Shown here: in pieces, positions 24,879 to 36,531 of the stretch
How positions within the stretch are numbered: position 1 is the stretch's first letter
Layout of the letters: each line of letters opens with the position of its first letter
Assembly (NCBI GenBank): GCA_014706295.1
Contig: JACSVZ010000002.1
Span: forward strand, 137,386,760 to 137,450,759
Reading direction: 5' to 3'
Length of the DNA stretch: 64,000 nt
DNA from: Lycocorax pyrrhopterus obiensis
Taxonomy: Eukaryota > Chordata > Aves > Passeriformes > Paradisaeidae
Notes under the pieces: generated by a model
What the model was told of the DNA's origin: nothing
What the model saw: only the letters and a program-made list of their open reading frames with translations
Databases searched by the model: none
Position numbers and translations under genes: made by a program

Positions 24879-25229
24879 TGTTCTCCCATTTTGTCAGACA
24901 AAAGAATTCCTCTCTAGGCCTGGAAACCAAAGACACCTTACTGTCTCAGACCCCGAGAAATCAAAAAAAAGTGAATTGGGGGAAGCAAACTTGGGGTAAG
25001 TGACTTCATCACCTGAAGCTGTAATTGGAGGATTAACCCCCAATATTCAAATGGACCAAACTTATAGAAGTATGAAACCCTGTGATTCAGTCATCCATTT
25101 TTGGGTGTAGCCTCTGGGTGGGCTTCGTCTGCCCAGAATGTACCTGAAGGCCCTTCAATAAATATAATTGCTTTTTATTCTCTTAATTTTGTCTAGCCTC
25201 TGGTTTTAGGTAGTCCCAACAAGGCATCA
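24879..25229 (+). mobile_element. Solo LTR (ERV1-like), sister of 18548-18938
   Basis: This roughly 351-bp element is in plus orientation. It holds the same ordered blocks as the minus-strand LTR at 18.5-18.9 kb: ctgaagctgtaattggag followed by gattaacc (25013-25038), a weak TATA-like tatag (25063-25067), AATAAA (25157-25162), and a U5 ending tctagcctctgg...aaggcatca. The left boundary may be TGTTCTCC (24879) or TGTCAGAC (24892), and flanking duplications are only 3 bp at best (tac). It is shorter and has a weaker TATA than its sister, so it is probably the older insertion. No internal sequence is attached. Confidence 0.82.
25157..25162 (+). terminator. LTR polyadenylation signal
   Basis: AATAAA followed by a T-rich stretch lies about 70 bp before the LTR end, equivalent to 18610-18615 in the sister LTR. 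Confidence 0.65.
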
Positions 25230-26230
25230 TACTCATTATTCTTTCTACTTTTTTTAACTTATACCAAGTATAAGTTCATACTTATATAAATTTATTTTAA
25301 ACTTACACCCAAGATAAATAATTTTAATTTTTTTTATCCTTTTCACTCTTAAGGGAAATACAGTCACTTCCAAGAGAACGGTACAGTTTGTTAAATACCA
25401 AAAAAGTAGTTTAAATAATTTCATAGATCTGACTAGAAGTAACAACAGCTAAGAAATTCAGGGGTGGAACATCACTCTTAACTCATCCTTAAGACTCAGA
25501 ATGAGGAAAACATGAAGGTAATTACTCCAGGTATCAGGATTTATATATATCAAATTTTGCAAATTTTCTTCAATGTGAAGGACTCTTCAAACAAAATATT
25601 TAAATATTTCATGCATAAGTTAAGTGATGTGAGTATTCTTTTTGAAGTTCAGAGGATGGCTTGCTCATATGAAATACAGCAGTCAAAGAAAAGAAACAAT
25701 ATATTGCACCGCAGAGCAAATTGCAAGCAACACGCATAAATCAAGAAATCATAAATTAAATTACTAGGGTAACTGTCTTTCTTTGGTATTTAGAGAAAGC
25801 AAAAATTGTTTTTTATGTGTTTTTTTTCACCCAGTCCTCCCTTTTCTGTCAAGTTCATTAAGAATATTTTGAAAGAGAAAACTTGCAACATTGATGGTAG
25901 TAGTAGCCTTCCTCAGCCTGAAATTACTCTTTTAACACAAAACATAATTTTTCTTTTACTCAATTTTTCTTTTTTGAAATTCTTGTCTTAATCACAGTCT
26001 TTTCCAAAAAAAAAATTAATATTTTGTTCCTGGGGTGTTGTGTTGAGAAGGGTGAGAGATAATGATTTTTTTTTTCTATCTAGAAAAGTAGGTAGTTTTT
26101 ATCAAAGAATGATCATATCAAAGGTATGACCTGCCTTTAACAAATCTGGATTGTATTTAATACCATTTTACATGCATAACTGGGGCCTTTATTCTGCTTT
26201 TCTTTAAAAATGTAGAGAGGTCACGTTAGA
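25230..26230. other. AT-rich non-coding; nothing recognised
   Basis: Frames do not exceed 75 codons. There are T-rich runs at 25800-25830 and 26065-26080. No repeat family was recognised. Confidence 0.55.
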
Positions 26231-26374
26231 CTCTGAGAATAGCTCCATTGGTTAGAGCATGGTGCCACTAACATCGAGGTTTGATCCCTGTATGGGCCTT
26301 TCACTTAAGAGTTGGACTTGATGATCGTCGTGGCTCTGTTCCAACTCAGACTATGCTGTGATTTTTCTGTGATT
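26231..26374 (+). mobile_element. tRNA-headed SINE with CR1-type tail (TguSINE1-like)
   Basis: The head is a degraded tRNA resembling tRNA-Ile. It has an A-box-like tagctccattgg (26240-26251) and a B-box-like ggtttgatccc (26279-26289), followed by an acceptor-like tgggcc. Instead of ending there it runs into a CR1 3' tail (gagttggacttgatgat, then ttccaactcagactatg, then the ttctgtgatt end). This head-plus-tail build is that of the passerine SINE mobilised by CR1 enzymes. A-box and B-box mismatches make RNA polymerase III activity unlikely now. Confidence 0.88.
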
Positions 26375-29300
26375 AGTATCTCTGTAACTGCTGAAATTTA
26401 ATTCTCCAACCTTCATTTTAATTACTTATAGAACATTAGAGGGTAGAGAGTACTGCTCCACTCTAACTATATTGATTAGGCTCGGTTCAGGACTGTTTTC
26501 ATAAGTCAGTTCTTTTAGAAGTAGGATAGATACTACCTTATGTTCACTAGTTGAGCATACTGATCTGTTAGAGGTTTGTTCCCTTCCTTCTGTGCATAGT
26601 TTTCTAAATCTTTCTTTCCATTTACAATTCTGCCTTTGTTCTCATATCAGCATTATAATTTTAATGAAAAGGTTTTTTATCAAGGTTCCTAAGCTTAGAT
26701 GCTCAATATGAAATTTTTCATTGTCCCTGAAAAATCAAGTTCCTGCATCTCCAAAAGACCTGCAGCTTAGTTAAAGCCTAACCCATTAAATCCTGAAAAT
26801 ATCTGCAGTAATACTTCTTCAAGTGCAGTCATAACCAGATTTCCAGAAACAGTAACGGTCTTGTTTCCTATTTTTCCATTAGTGGAAATGAAAAGGATTC
26901 CCTAGTAACTTGTTCACAGAAAAGAAAAAAGGTGGAAAAAAATTTGAAATATATCTTGACAAGAATCCGTGATGAAATATCACAGGTAAGAACAGTTTCG
27001 TCCTCAGATATATTGGCTCCCCACTGAAGACCCAGCAGACTATTGGCAGAAGGACAGCTACCAAGTAATTCTACAAGGACTAAATACACTATACAGAAGA
27101 TGAAAACCAAAGATCCTTTGAGTTTCTCTTCTGACAGGCATGATATCCAAAAGCTGGGAAATTATATTATAAAAAAAAAAAAAATTGTTTGCTGGAATAA
27201 CTTAGTGTGTGGAATAAAGATAGAAGTGTCAAATCCAGATTTTAGAGTTAGCCCTAATTAACAGGACAGGAAGAGTGTAAGCTGTACTGCTATGCTTGTG
27301 CTCTCTTTACTTCTTTGACCTTACTACAGCAATACATTAGCAAATGGAGACAAAGGTGAGTGACAGTTTCTCAGACTAAAAGGTGTGAGGACTGTAAAAT
27401 ATAACATGGTTAATTTCTGCTTTTCTCAGTCTCTGTAATTGTTCACAGTAACTAAAAGGAGTTGGAAGACCTGTATCTAAACCACAAGGTGCCAGCCTTC
27501 ACAGACATTCACATCTGGATTGGGTGTGGACCCACTCATGACACACAGGCTTGTATTCAGAATCAGAATGGCTCTGAAGTAATGATGAAATCCATGAAAA
27601 TCATAACCAAACAGGATAATAATGCAATTTGATGGCTCTAAGTAATGTTAAACTGCCCTAAGGTGCAGGGAATGTCATGTTTATTTGGTCATATCATGTC
27701 TTAGCCCCAGCTTCAGTACATGGGGGAGCCAAATGTTACTGTGATTAAAAACATATAGAAAGAAAAAAGTCCTCAGTCCTGAAATGCATGCACCCATACA
27801 GCTTTGGTGAAACATTAGAAGCAGAAGCAGCTTCCGGTGAGCTCATAACTGACAAAGTTCCTGCCATTGATACTGGCTTCTACATGGAGAATATCAGTGA
27901 GAAAGGATTTCTGCATAATAATATTTTAAAGTACTCATCTTTCTGATGCAAGCCGGGACTTTTGCTTTATTTATGGGCTTAATTTCTTGTGTGCATTGCA
28001 TGCTGCTAATCTCACTCTTCCAGAGAGACTATGAAACAGTCAACTTTAACAACCTCCTTCTTCCAAGACACTATGACGAGCTTCCCACCAGCACATAAGG
28101 AAGTCTCTTACAGAACTTGGAAACACTGTGCTCCAAGCAGGATAAGTATGGAGGTTTATGAGGTGTCTTCTGCATCTCCAAAGCCTTTGGATGTGCACGT
28201 ATTTCTATGTGAATTAAGTATTCTAGCTTCTTGGCAACACATCTATCTGAACTGCCTGAAAATTAAATTGTCTTCCCTTTCCCTTTCCCTTTCCCCTGCT
28301 CCAGTTTGGCATGTGCACATAATGATTATATTCCCAAGAAATTCTTTAACTTGTCTGTAAACATGATACTTATTGCATTTTAACAGGACATAACAATATT
28401 TCCATATTAAACTATCAATATAGATTATTACCATTATGTGCAGTAGATGGCAATAAAACCACCACCTGGTATTGGGCTTTTGCAAACCCCTTGACTTATT
28501 TTCCTTGTAAAAACAAAATAAATGTACATCAGGATCTGCTGTTACACAAAGAAAAGAAATTATTCACAGTTATTTTACACATTGCTTATGCTCATGCAAT
28601 CTGTGCCAGCTAAAAAGGATTGGAAATACAGCACGTCTTAAAACTGAGGGCTCCCAGAGGGAATCCACTCCCTGGGGAAGAGTAAAGAAGGATCTCTATC
28701 ATTTCTCTCAATGTTACTTGGTTACTGCTGCTGCTATTGGTGACAACAAACAGCAGAAAGGCTTAATCTCTGTCTGAGAATCTCAATGCAGTACGGTTTG
28801 CTCGTGAATACTTTTCTTTCCCAACACTCAGTCTCACTCAGCCTTGCTTTTCATACTTGTTTTTCTTTTCTTGTAAGAATTCACCATCTTTTCAGAACAT
28901 CTCACAAAATGATACTTCATTCTACAGTTAAATTTTCTTTCAGGTACTCTTATACCTACGAAGACAAAATTTGGTCACATATTTAGGCTTTGGCAGTAGC
29001 TATTTTTTTACCAAAATAGTATCCAAATATTTTCATTCCACATTTATACTAAAATGCTTTTTAACATTTCAGCACAATTTCTAATCTTTTTGGAAGACTG
29101 CCTTAATTTTCTCCATGTTCAAGTGTTCATAATATCAGAATTTTAATGAGATCATGATGTTATAGTGAGCATGAACAACAGGAATAAATTCTATAAATCT
29201 CAGCTGAAAATACACTTGAACAAAATTTCAGTTTCCTCAGAATTTCTAGATTATCGAAATTATAAAGATGGAAAGAGGCAGTGATAAAATTCAAATAAGG

Positions 29301-32300
29301 AATCCAGACAGGAGCCTTCTAAGACTTGTCTGTCAGGTTTTCCTACTTTCTTGGCAAACTTGTCTGCCAGACTGTTGTGTGTGATTTGAAATACCAGGGC
29401 TTCTGTGATCTCTGCTGGGGGCAGACCACTAGACAGACTGCCTTGGAGTAAGGATGCTATTCCCTTTCATCGACGCATCAAAGCTGCTTTTTTTCCCCCC
29501 AAAGTGGAATGCAACTACATTTCAAAATTCCTCCCAAACCACACTATCTTTACTCTGTTCTCTAAATGTGGTTGGGCAAGTACAATGGATATTCAACAGA
29601 GATCCCAAAATTAAGGAAATGGCTAATTTGGGGCTAGATCTCTACAGCTGCTAAAATGCACACAGAATATTTCCAGTGACAGATATCAGACATCTGAAAA
29701 ATTCACTTCTGCTAAAAGAAGCTTTATGAACAACATAAAACAGCTTCACTGCTGCCTGAACAGCAATAGCAAACAGTCATGAAACATCCATGACATACTG
29801 CTCGACATATTCTGATTTAGAGACAAACGTGGACATATTTACTTGGAGATATTTCAGAAGAGAGGTAATCTGTGTTGAGATGTTGGAGAGCTTTATCCTT
29901 TTTATGGTCCACTTTGGTTGTCAGAATCTACTTTTTTCCATATCATTTTTGAATGCAAACCCAAAGCCTATTTTGCCATCACCATTAGTGTTACGATTAT
30001 ATTGAAACACTTCAGTGCCTCAGAGTTAGGAATGTCCTAGCATCAGGAATGCCTCACGAACAAAATGCTCTGGAAATACAGTTACCTGTCTCTTAAGATC
30101 CTTGCTTGGATGAACAGACATGAATTGTAGACCTAATAAATCTTAGATAAAACTAATTATTGCCTGAAAGATTAATTTCTCCCAGTACAAAGGAGATGAT
30201 GAAGAAGATTCATGTGACTTTTGAGTTTAAGAAAGGAATAAATCCATGTTTTTCAAAGTCTTAAATTGACTAATCTGACAGAGTTGGATTATTTTAACAA
30301 ATAGTTTGGTAGAACACTTTCACATCCCATTTACTGATCGATCTGTGCTGCAGACATATCAACAAATTTGTATAGTGTACTCTGGTACAAGCAGCTTTCT
30401 AGCCATGTTAAGCAGCAGAGACTATGGCAACAAATGCACAATAACTGAAGAGAAGCAGGAGTAATTCTCATGAAGCCACTGTCCATGAACTTTAAATGGA
30501 TACAAGACAAAAATACAGGGAAGAAATTTTCTACCGTTATTTTTTCCTTGCAATTATTTGGCCTTATTCAGGAAGGACCATTTTCTCTTTCAATTAACTT
30601 AATCTACAAGGAATCATGTCCCAAGACTGTTTGTCATACTGATTCTCTTTTACTTCATGTAGGACAGCATAACTGAAGCCAGCTTCCATATTGTGGTAGG
30701 ATCATTGAAACCGGAAATAAAAACTATTCTCATTACTGTGGTTTTGCAACTTTCGGTTATTACCTTCCATCAAAGCTGCACATCAACATTCTTCCCAATG
30801 TAGTAAAACTATGACCAAGAATTCAATTTTCTGAAAGGAGAGGATCCTTTTTAGTTTTATTAGACACAGTACAATCTCCATACCAGCTCCCTGACACAGT
30901 GATTTTTTTTTTTTTTATTTTAAAATGTTTCTTCTGACAAACCTAACTCAATTCAAACCCAGTGAAATTCCTTTTTAGACATTAATTTTTGAACAAGATC
31001 TCCTCTAAGAAAGGACTGTCCCTTCAAACTCACACCACTATTTAAGCATATGTGCAATTCGTACTGACTTTAAGAGGATTTCAAGAATGTGCTTAGGAAC
31101 TTTAGTAGGCAGGTATGGAACAGGCATGTGCATAAGTGCTTTCAGGTGGGTCTTTAGCAACCTCAGCATGTAACACCAGAAAAATCACACAAAAGAAGAA
31201 ACAGACATTTTGAATTTGAAGGCAATGAATGCTGCATCTCATATGCCAGCATTTCTCTTTTATTAGCATAGAACACAGTTCATCCAAAATAATTATAAGA
31301 TTACAAGGGTGTAAGTGTATATACCTTATTATTCTGCCTATCAAGAAATTATAGCCATCATTTTACTTATTTATCAGCATGGTGCCAGATTTCTCCAATC
31401 ATTATAGCCTTAGTTTTCTGAGAAATAAATAAGATAATGACATCTACTGTAAGTTGATAGGGCATGGCCTCGTTCAGAGTGGACTGTTGTATTTAGGATT
31501 TCTAACAGCTTTCATGAGATGAGGTATTACAGGTTTAAGAAACTCATTGCAAGCAGACTGTTTTGAAATTTTTGAATTAAATAATTACTTACGCATAAGA
31601 AACCACCAAGCTAGTACATGAGGATGTTTTTCTTTTATGAATAATTTTGAATGTTGCATTTTGATTATTAATAAAGCTTTCATATTTATGTAAAAAGGGG
31701 AAAGAAAAACAATGCAGTGAAAAATGCTTTTTCTTGTTTCTAACATTTAGCTGTCATAATTATTCTGAATATAATAGGATCACATAGCTCCAAGTTACTA
31801 TTAAAATGGTAACATTTTTTATATGCAAAAATGTAAAAATATTTGCTGTAAGAAATTCAGTTTAATATAAAAAACTTTTTGTTCATTTCTTCTGAATATA
31901 TTGCAAGCAGTGTAATTTCTGTGCATCTCCTTAAAGGAAAATAAGCAATATTAGTCCACTAAAAGGAACTGCTCTGCAGATCAAGAATAATTCAATCACA
32001 TTTCTTGATTAGCACCAGTGTAAAGTTTTTACCAGGGACAGAGAATCAGGTCTTTACATGTTTTTCACTTATGCCGTGACACAGTGTACCAGAGGTGTAT
32101 AAAGGACTCATGAAACCAGGAAGCAATCCAAAGCTATTTCTATGGAAACAAGCTCTGGCTGCAGGGAAAGCAGTAAATCAATCTCCTTCGTGTTGTGTTT
32201 GAGACATGTTTGGATGTTTCCAACATTTGGCTGCCAGGTTACCTAACCAGCTAGTGTCTCAGGATTTAGTGCTACTGACTGAATTCCTTGCACACCTGAT

Positions 32301-35300
32301 GGACAGTGCTAGTTTTGACTGAGAAAAGCAGGCAGGCATGATTTTTATTTTTTTTTTTAGCTGCAGAAACAGTGTCTATTGACTTTTGCTATGCTATTAC
32401 ATGTTATACACATTTTTCTTTTCTAAAAGACCAAACCCTCAAGTAAGAAAACAAATGAAGAAACAAAAAACCCAAAACCACAACAATAACAAAGCTCCAC
32501 TTGATGTTAGATAGAGCTAGTCTAATCAAAGTAAAGCTAAGCTTTCCTTGTACCCCAGGCCTCAGAATACCATCATCAAATTGCTGTTGGTGAGCACAGG
32601 CTGCAGAGGGCAATGTCCCTCAGCAAAGCACTGTGCTTCCCAAAGAGGAGCCAAGTCGACCTCTTAAGTGCATGTTGCTTTTTCCTAAGTTGTCAGCTGT
32701 TTGTAGTATGAAGAATCAGGTCTTAATCACATCAAAGTGATTAAGGGAACACTGGATGAGTATTCTACATGTTTGGTAAGGAACAAACTTCCCAGAACAT
32801 TTCAAGCAAAATTAAAAGTTGTTATTTCACAATTTAACCAATAAAATAAAAAACCTGAAGTTTGCTTTGGTTTTAACTGAAGAGCAGGAAATTCAGGATA
32901 TCCAAAAAAAGAATGCAGAAACAGGTAGAGATAGAAAATCCCTTCTTCTTTGTGAAAGAAAAAAAAATGTTAACCAAACTCTGTTTTTCCATGAAAATAT
33001 CAGCCAGCTATATTGGAGAGCAATGTCCAAGATTTAAGGAATATAAAGACTGCTTTTCTATTCAGTCTCTCTTCAGATGAACTAGGTTGGAGAAGCTCCA
33101 TGCAATATTGCCAACCATAAGCCTTCAGAAAACATGAAGCCAGTCTCTCCAAATTGTATGACCAGCTTTAAACCAAAAAATCTTCAAATAGGAATAAATA
33201 ATGTACTTTCCTTATGGCTTAAGTTATTTGGGTCTGATCCACCATCCTCAGAACAAGAAGGTTTTTGTTAAGAAATGAAAGCCAAACATGCCCACTGAAC
33301 TGCAGGACTAGAAAGGAAGAAGAAGAGTTAAATGGGAATGAATGAAATAAAAGAACAGGAAATGGGGACAGAAATGGATAGAAAAGTTCAGTAAGAGAGA
33401 AAAGGGAAAGGTTAAGATGTAAAAGGGACTGCGGTTTGTGTGCTGTGTAACATGGTGTTTAGCTATATTGCTTTAGGTCACAGAGATGATAAAAATCTCT
33501 TAAAAGTCATTCTGGTCTACTAAAAACAACGTGTGGAACACTGGGTGTTGAATTCTAATATACACACACAGTACAACTCCATGCTGTCATTATCTGACTC
33601 GAAGACATGAGCATAGATTGCCTGTTTGGTGCATTAACACCAGATTTTATTGGACAAGATACTGTCTACCTCCATCTGGAGCTCACAACAGTTTCAGATA
33701 AGTACATGATGTTATGACTAACAAGATAGAGTTCTATAAACATCTAATATCTGCTGCAAAGTTATGAGTGATTACTCTAGGAAAAGCACATGGAGTGAAA
33801 CAAAAAAGACATCAGAGGTTTATCATGACTTTTGCTAATGGCAGAAAGAAAATAGTCAAATGAAGAATAAAATAACAAGAAACATCTTCAAACTATTTCA
33901 TGTATAGTCAGGTATTCAGATATTCCAAAACTCCTGCCTAACTGTATTCTCAGATACTAATGCAGTATTCATATCCAAAATAACCAGGTTTTTTGGTATT
34001 TAGGATAACATAAATACACTGACTTAAAATTTCCCATCTCTTCCACCTACTCCTCCTCCCTCAATGCTTTTAACACACTCTGAATATTTTTTTTTCCATT
34101 GAGCTCTCTTCTCAACACTGTTCCCCTCTCTTCTCAGACATAAATGAGGTGCTGGGCAATGTTCTGACGTCAATGTGGTAATTGCCCCAGGGGGGGAAAC
34201 AGGAGTTTAAAATAGAAACAGAGACACAGACACACACATTCATATAGACACCTGTGGGTGCCAACAACACTGATAGACCCAGACTTCTGGGAACCTGTGG
34301 CATACTTCAGATGCCACATCACTCTCTGAGCCTTGTATGACATTGTTCTCCCTGTGTCTTAGCAAGAGAGCTACAAAATTCAGGACTGGCATTGAACTTG
34401 GAGCTGCTCCAAAGTTTACCAAGATGCATGGGTATGGCTGAGATCTGTCTCTAACTACAACTGATTTTTTTGTTTGAAGGCTGTATCTTGCATGTTACAC
34501 ATGTACTGTTGCTTTCATTTATTATAAGACCAAAACTATTTACAGATCTCTGGGTAAATGACAATCTAGTGTTTAATTTCTTCAACATCTCTAATGGAAA
34601 ATCTCCTGAAAAAGGAGTGGTACTACCATCAGCCACACAGAGTATTCTAGTCTGTCAGAGTTAAAAGAAACATGAAGGCATAACATCTAAAAACTAATCT
34701 CCAGAGATAGGAGGCAAAGATCTGGATTTGTTTCTCTTCTCCATTTCTGTTTTAATTCACAACAAACATTAATTAAGACCAGAAAAGGTGCAGAGTAGAT
34801 AGATAAAGAAATGAAAAATGGTTTGTGAGCAGATGCTAGAAAGTTTGGCTTGTTTAGTCGAACAAAATTATGTCTGAAGAGGGGACACACTGACTGTTTC
34901 TGAAAGAATCACCATATTAACTATCAGATAATTAGCACAAAACAAATGGGAATGAATTGGCAATGAATATATTTAGATCGGAAATTGGAAGAATTTTTCA
35001 TCGTCTTTCAACAGAAGTTCTGGCATGTCCTTCTAATAAAGAGAGGTTGTTGGGATTTTTTTAAGACAGCTTTATAAATTTATGCCTGAAATTAAAACAA
35101 ACAAAAGAAAGTAGTTCTTTGGGCAACAAAGAGAAAGTTGCTGTAGCTCTGCACCAAAGAATGCTAAAGATCAAAAACCATAAATGAGTTCAAGAGAAGA
35201 CCAGTAAATATTTTCAAGAGAAATCCACAGAAGGTTTCTAAACTGATAAAAAACATGAAGCTGAAGAAGAAAAAGCACACTGGGGAAACATCATATATAT

Positions 35301-35829
35301 TTACCCTGCTGTTACTTTTCTCTCATGGCCTGAAGGTGATTTACAACATAGATATATCAGTTTCTGAGAGAACTCTCTACCTAGCAGACTTTCTACATAA
35401 GTCATACCTCTATTTTTACTTTAATCCCAGTGGAGCTGAAGACCAAACTATATCCAAGTTACTCTGTATTCTAAGAAAGAAGTAGAGGGAGGACCAGGAG
35501 ACCTGCTGCGGTTTTTTGTGTGCAACTCCACAATGTATTCAAACCTATTAGGAACTTGTGTTCCTAATTTCTTTATCATCAGGCCAGTATGTTCTGCTCA
35601 TCTTTTTTTATCTCCAAAGAAACTTCTTGCTCCAAAATCCATAAAATATTTTTTCTTAAACACTGCCAGGCACTAGATGTTGCTTGAGAGTACATCAGTT
35701 TTTAATAATTAGATACAGTGTCCACCTTAATCCGGAAGTAGGCAACCTTAAAAGAGGCCCTAAATATTTTGTGGTCTTCCTCTTTCAAGGACTTCAGTTT
35801 GGTGAAGAGACAGGGATGTCTCATGCTGA
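26375..35829. other. Long repeat-poor non-coding stretch
   Basis: About 9.5 kb contain no recognised transposable element, RNA gene or coding exon. The longest frame is 109 codons (28031-28360) and has no domain. Small features are an A14 run near 27170-27184, three to four CCCTTT units at about 28275-28296, a T13-14 run near 30903-30917, and a short (AC/AG)-rich patch at 34222-34240. Confidence 0.5.
28275..28296. repeat. Short (CCCTTT)n microsatellite
   Basis: Three and a half tandem CCCTTT units. On the minus strand they create an artificial alternating-charge ER repeat in an 80-codon frame. This is a plain simple repeat and not a telomeric TTAGGG tract. Confidence 0.8.
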
Positions 35830-36531
35830 ACACAACTATTCCTTCCAACAGACCCAGCTCAGTACACAGATGAGCCCATCAGCCAAGATGGTGTTGCCTC
35901 TGCAGAAACATTTAAGAAAGGGCATAGCAGGTCTAGACAGTGAGGAGTGAGGAAAAAAAATATGAAAAATAGCTCTGTGTACAAGATCAGAGAAGAAGGA
36001 GATTCCCCTGTAGGCCTCAGAGGACCCCATGTTGGAGCATATGGTCATGCCCTGAAGAAACTGCAGCCCACAGAGAGCCCACACAGGAGCAGGCTTCTGG
36101 CAGGAGCTATGGCCCATGAAGGATCCATGCTGGAGCAGAGGAAAAGTGTGAGGAAAAAGGAGACAGAGAGAGAAAAATTATGAATGCAACACCTATTCCT
36201 CAACCCTCCTCCCTATTCCTCCCTGGATGGTGTGCAGGTAAAGGAAATGGCAGTGAAGGAGTAAACATGAGCCCAGACCGAAAAAAAAAGAGGAAGAGGT
36301 GTTAAGTCTAATTTGTCTTTGTTTCTTACTACACAGCTCTATTTTAATTGGCAGCAAATTAGTTTAATTTTCCTCAAGTTGAATCTGCCTTGCCCACAAC
36401 AGTAATGGGTAAGTGATCTCTTTATCGTGACCCACAAGCTTTTTCATCTTCTTTTATCTACTGACCTGTTGAAAAGGGCAAGTGAAAGAGCAAGTAGGAG
36501 CCTAGTAGCTAGCCAAGGTCAAACCACCTCA
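35830..36531 (+). mobile_element. Old ERVL-like LTR, diverged relative of 61600-62626
   Basis: Blocks follow the same order as in the LTR at 61.6-62.6 kb. There is an atttaagaaagggc segment (35910-35923), gaggagtgagga, then gattcccctgtaggcc and ccatgttggagca-type units (36001-36040). Next come caggagcaggcttctggcaggagct (spread over 36083-36110) and ccatgctggagcagagg. Towards the 3' end are a ttcctcaagttgaatctg block (36370-36387), agtaatgggtaagtgatctc and the terminus ccaaggtcaaaccacctca (36513-36531). It is shorter because several of the roughly 60-bp units are missing. The left end is uncertain. There are no adjoining retroviral genes. Confidence 0.72.

Noticed and set aside
26231..26300. 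Functional tRNA-Ile gene
   Set aside because: The cloverleaf is degraded and the sequence runs directly into a CR1-type tail, so it is a SINE head.
28275..28296. Interstitial telomere repeat
   Set aside because: The unit is CCCTTT/AAAGGG and not TTAGGG, with fewer than four copies.
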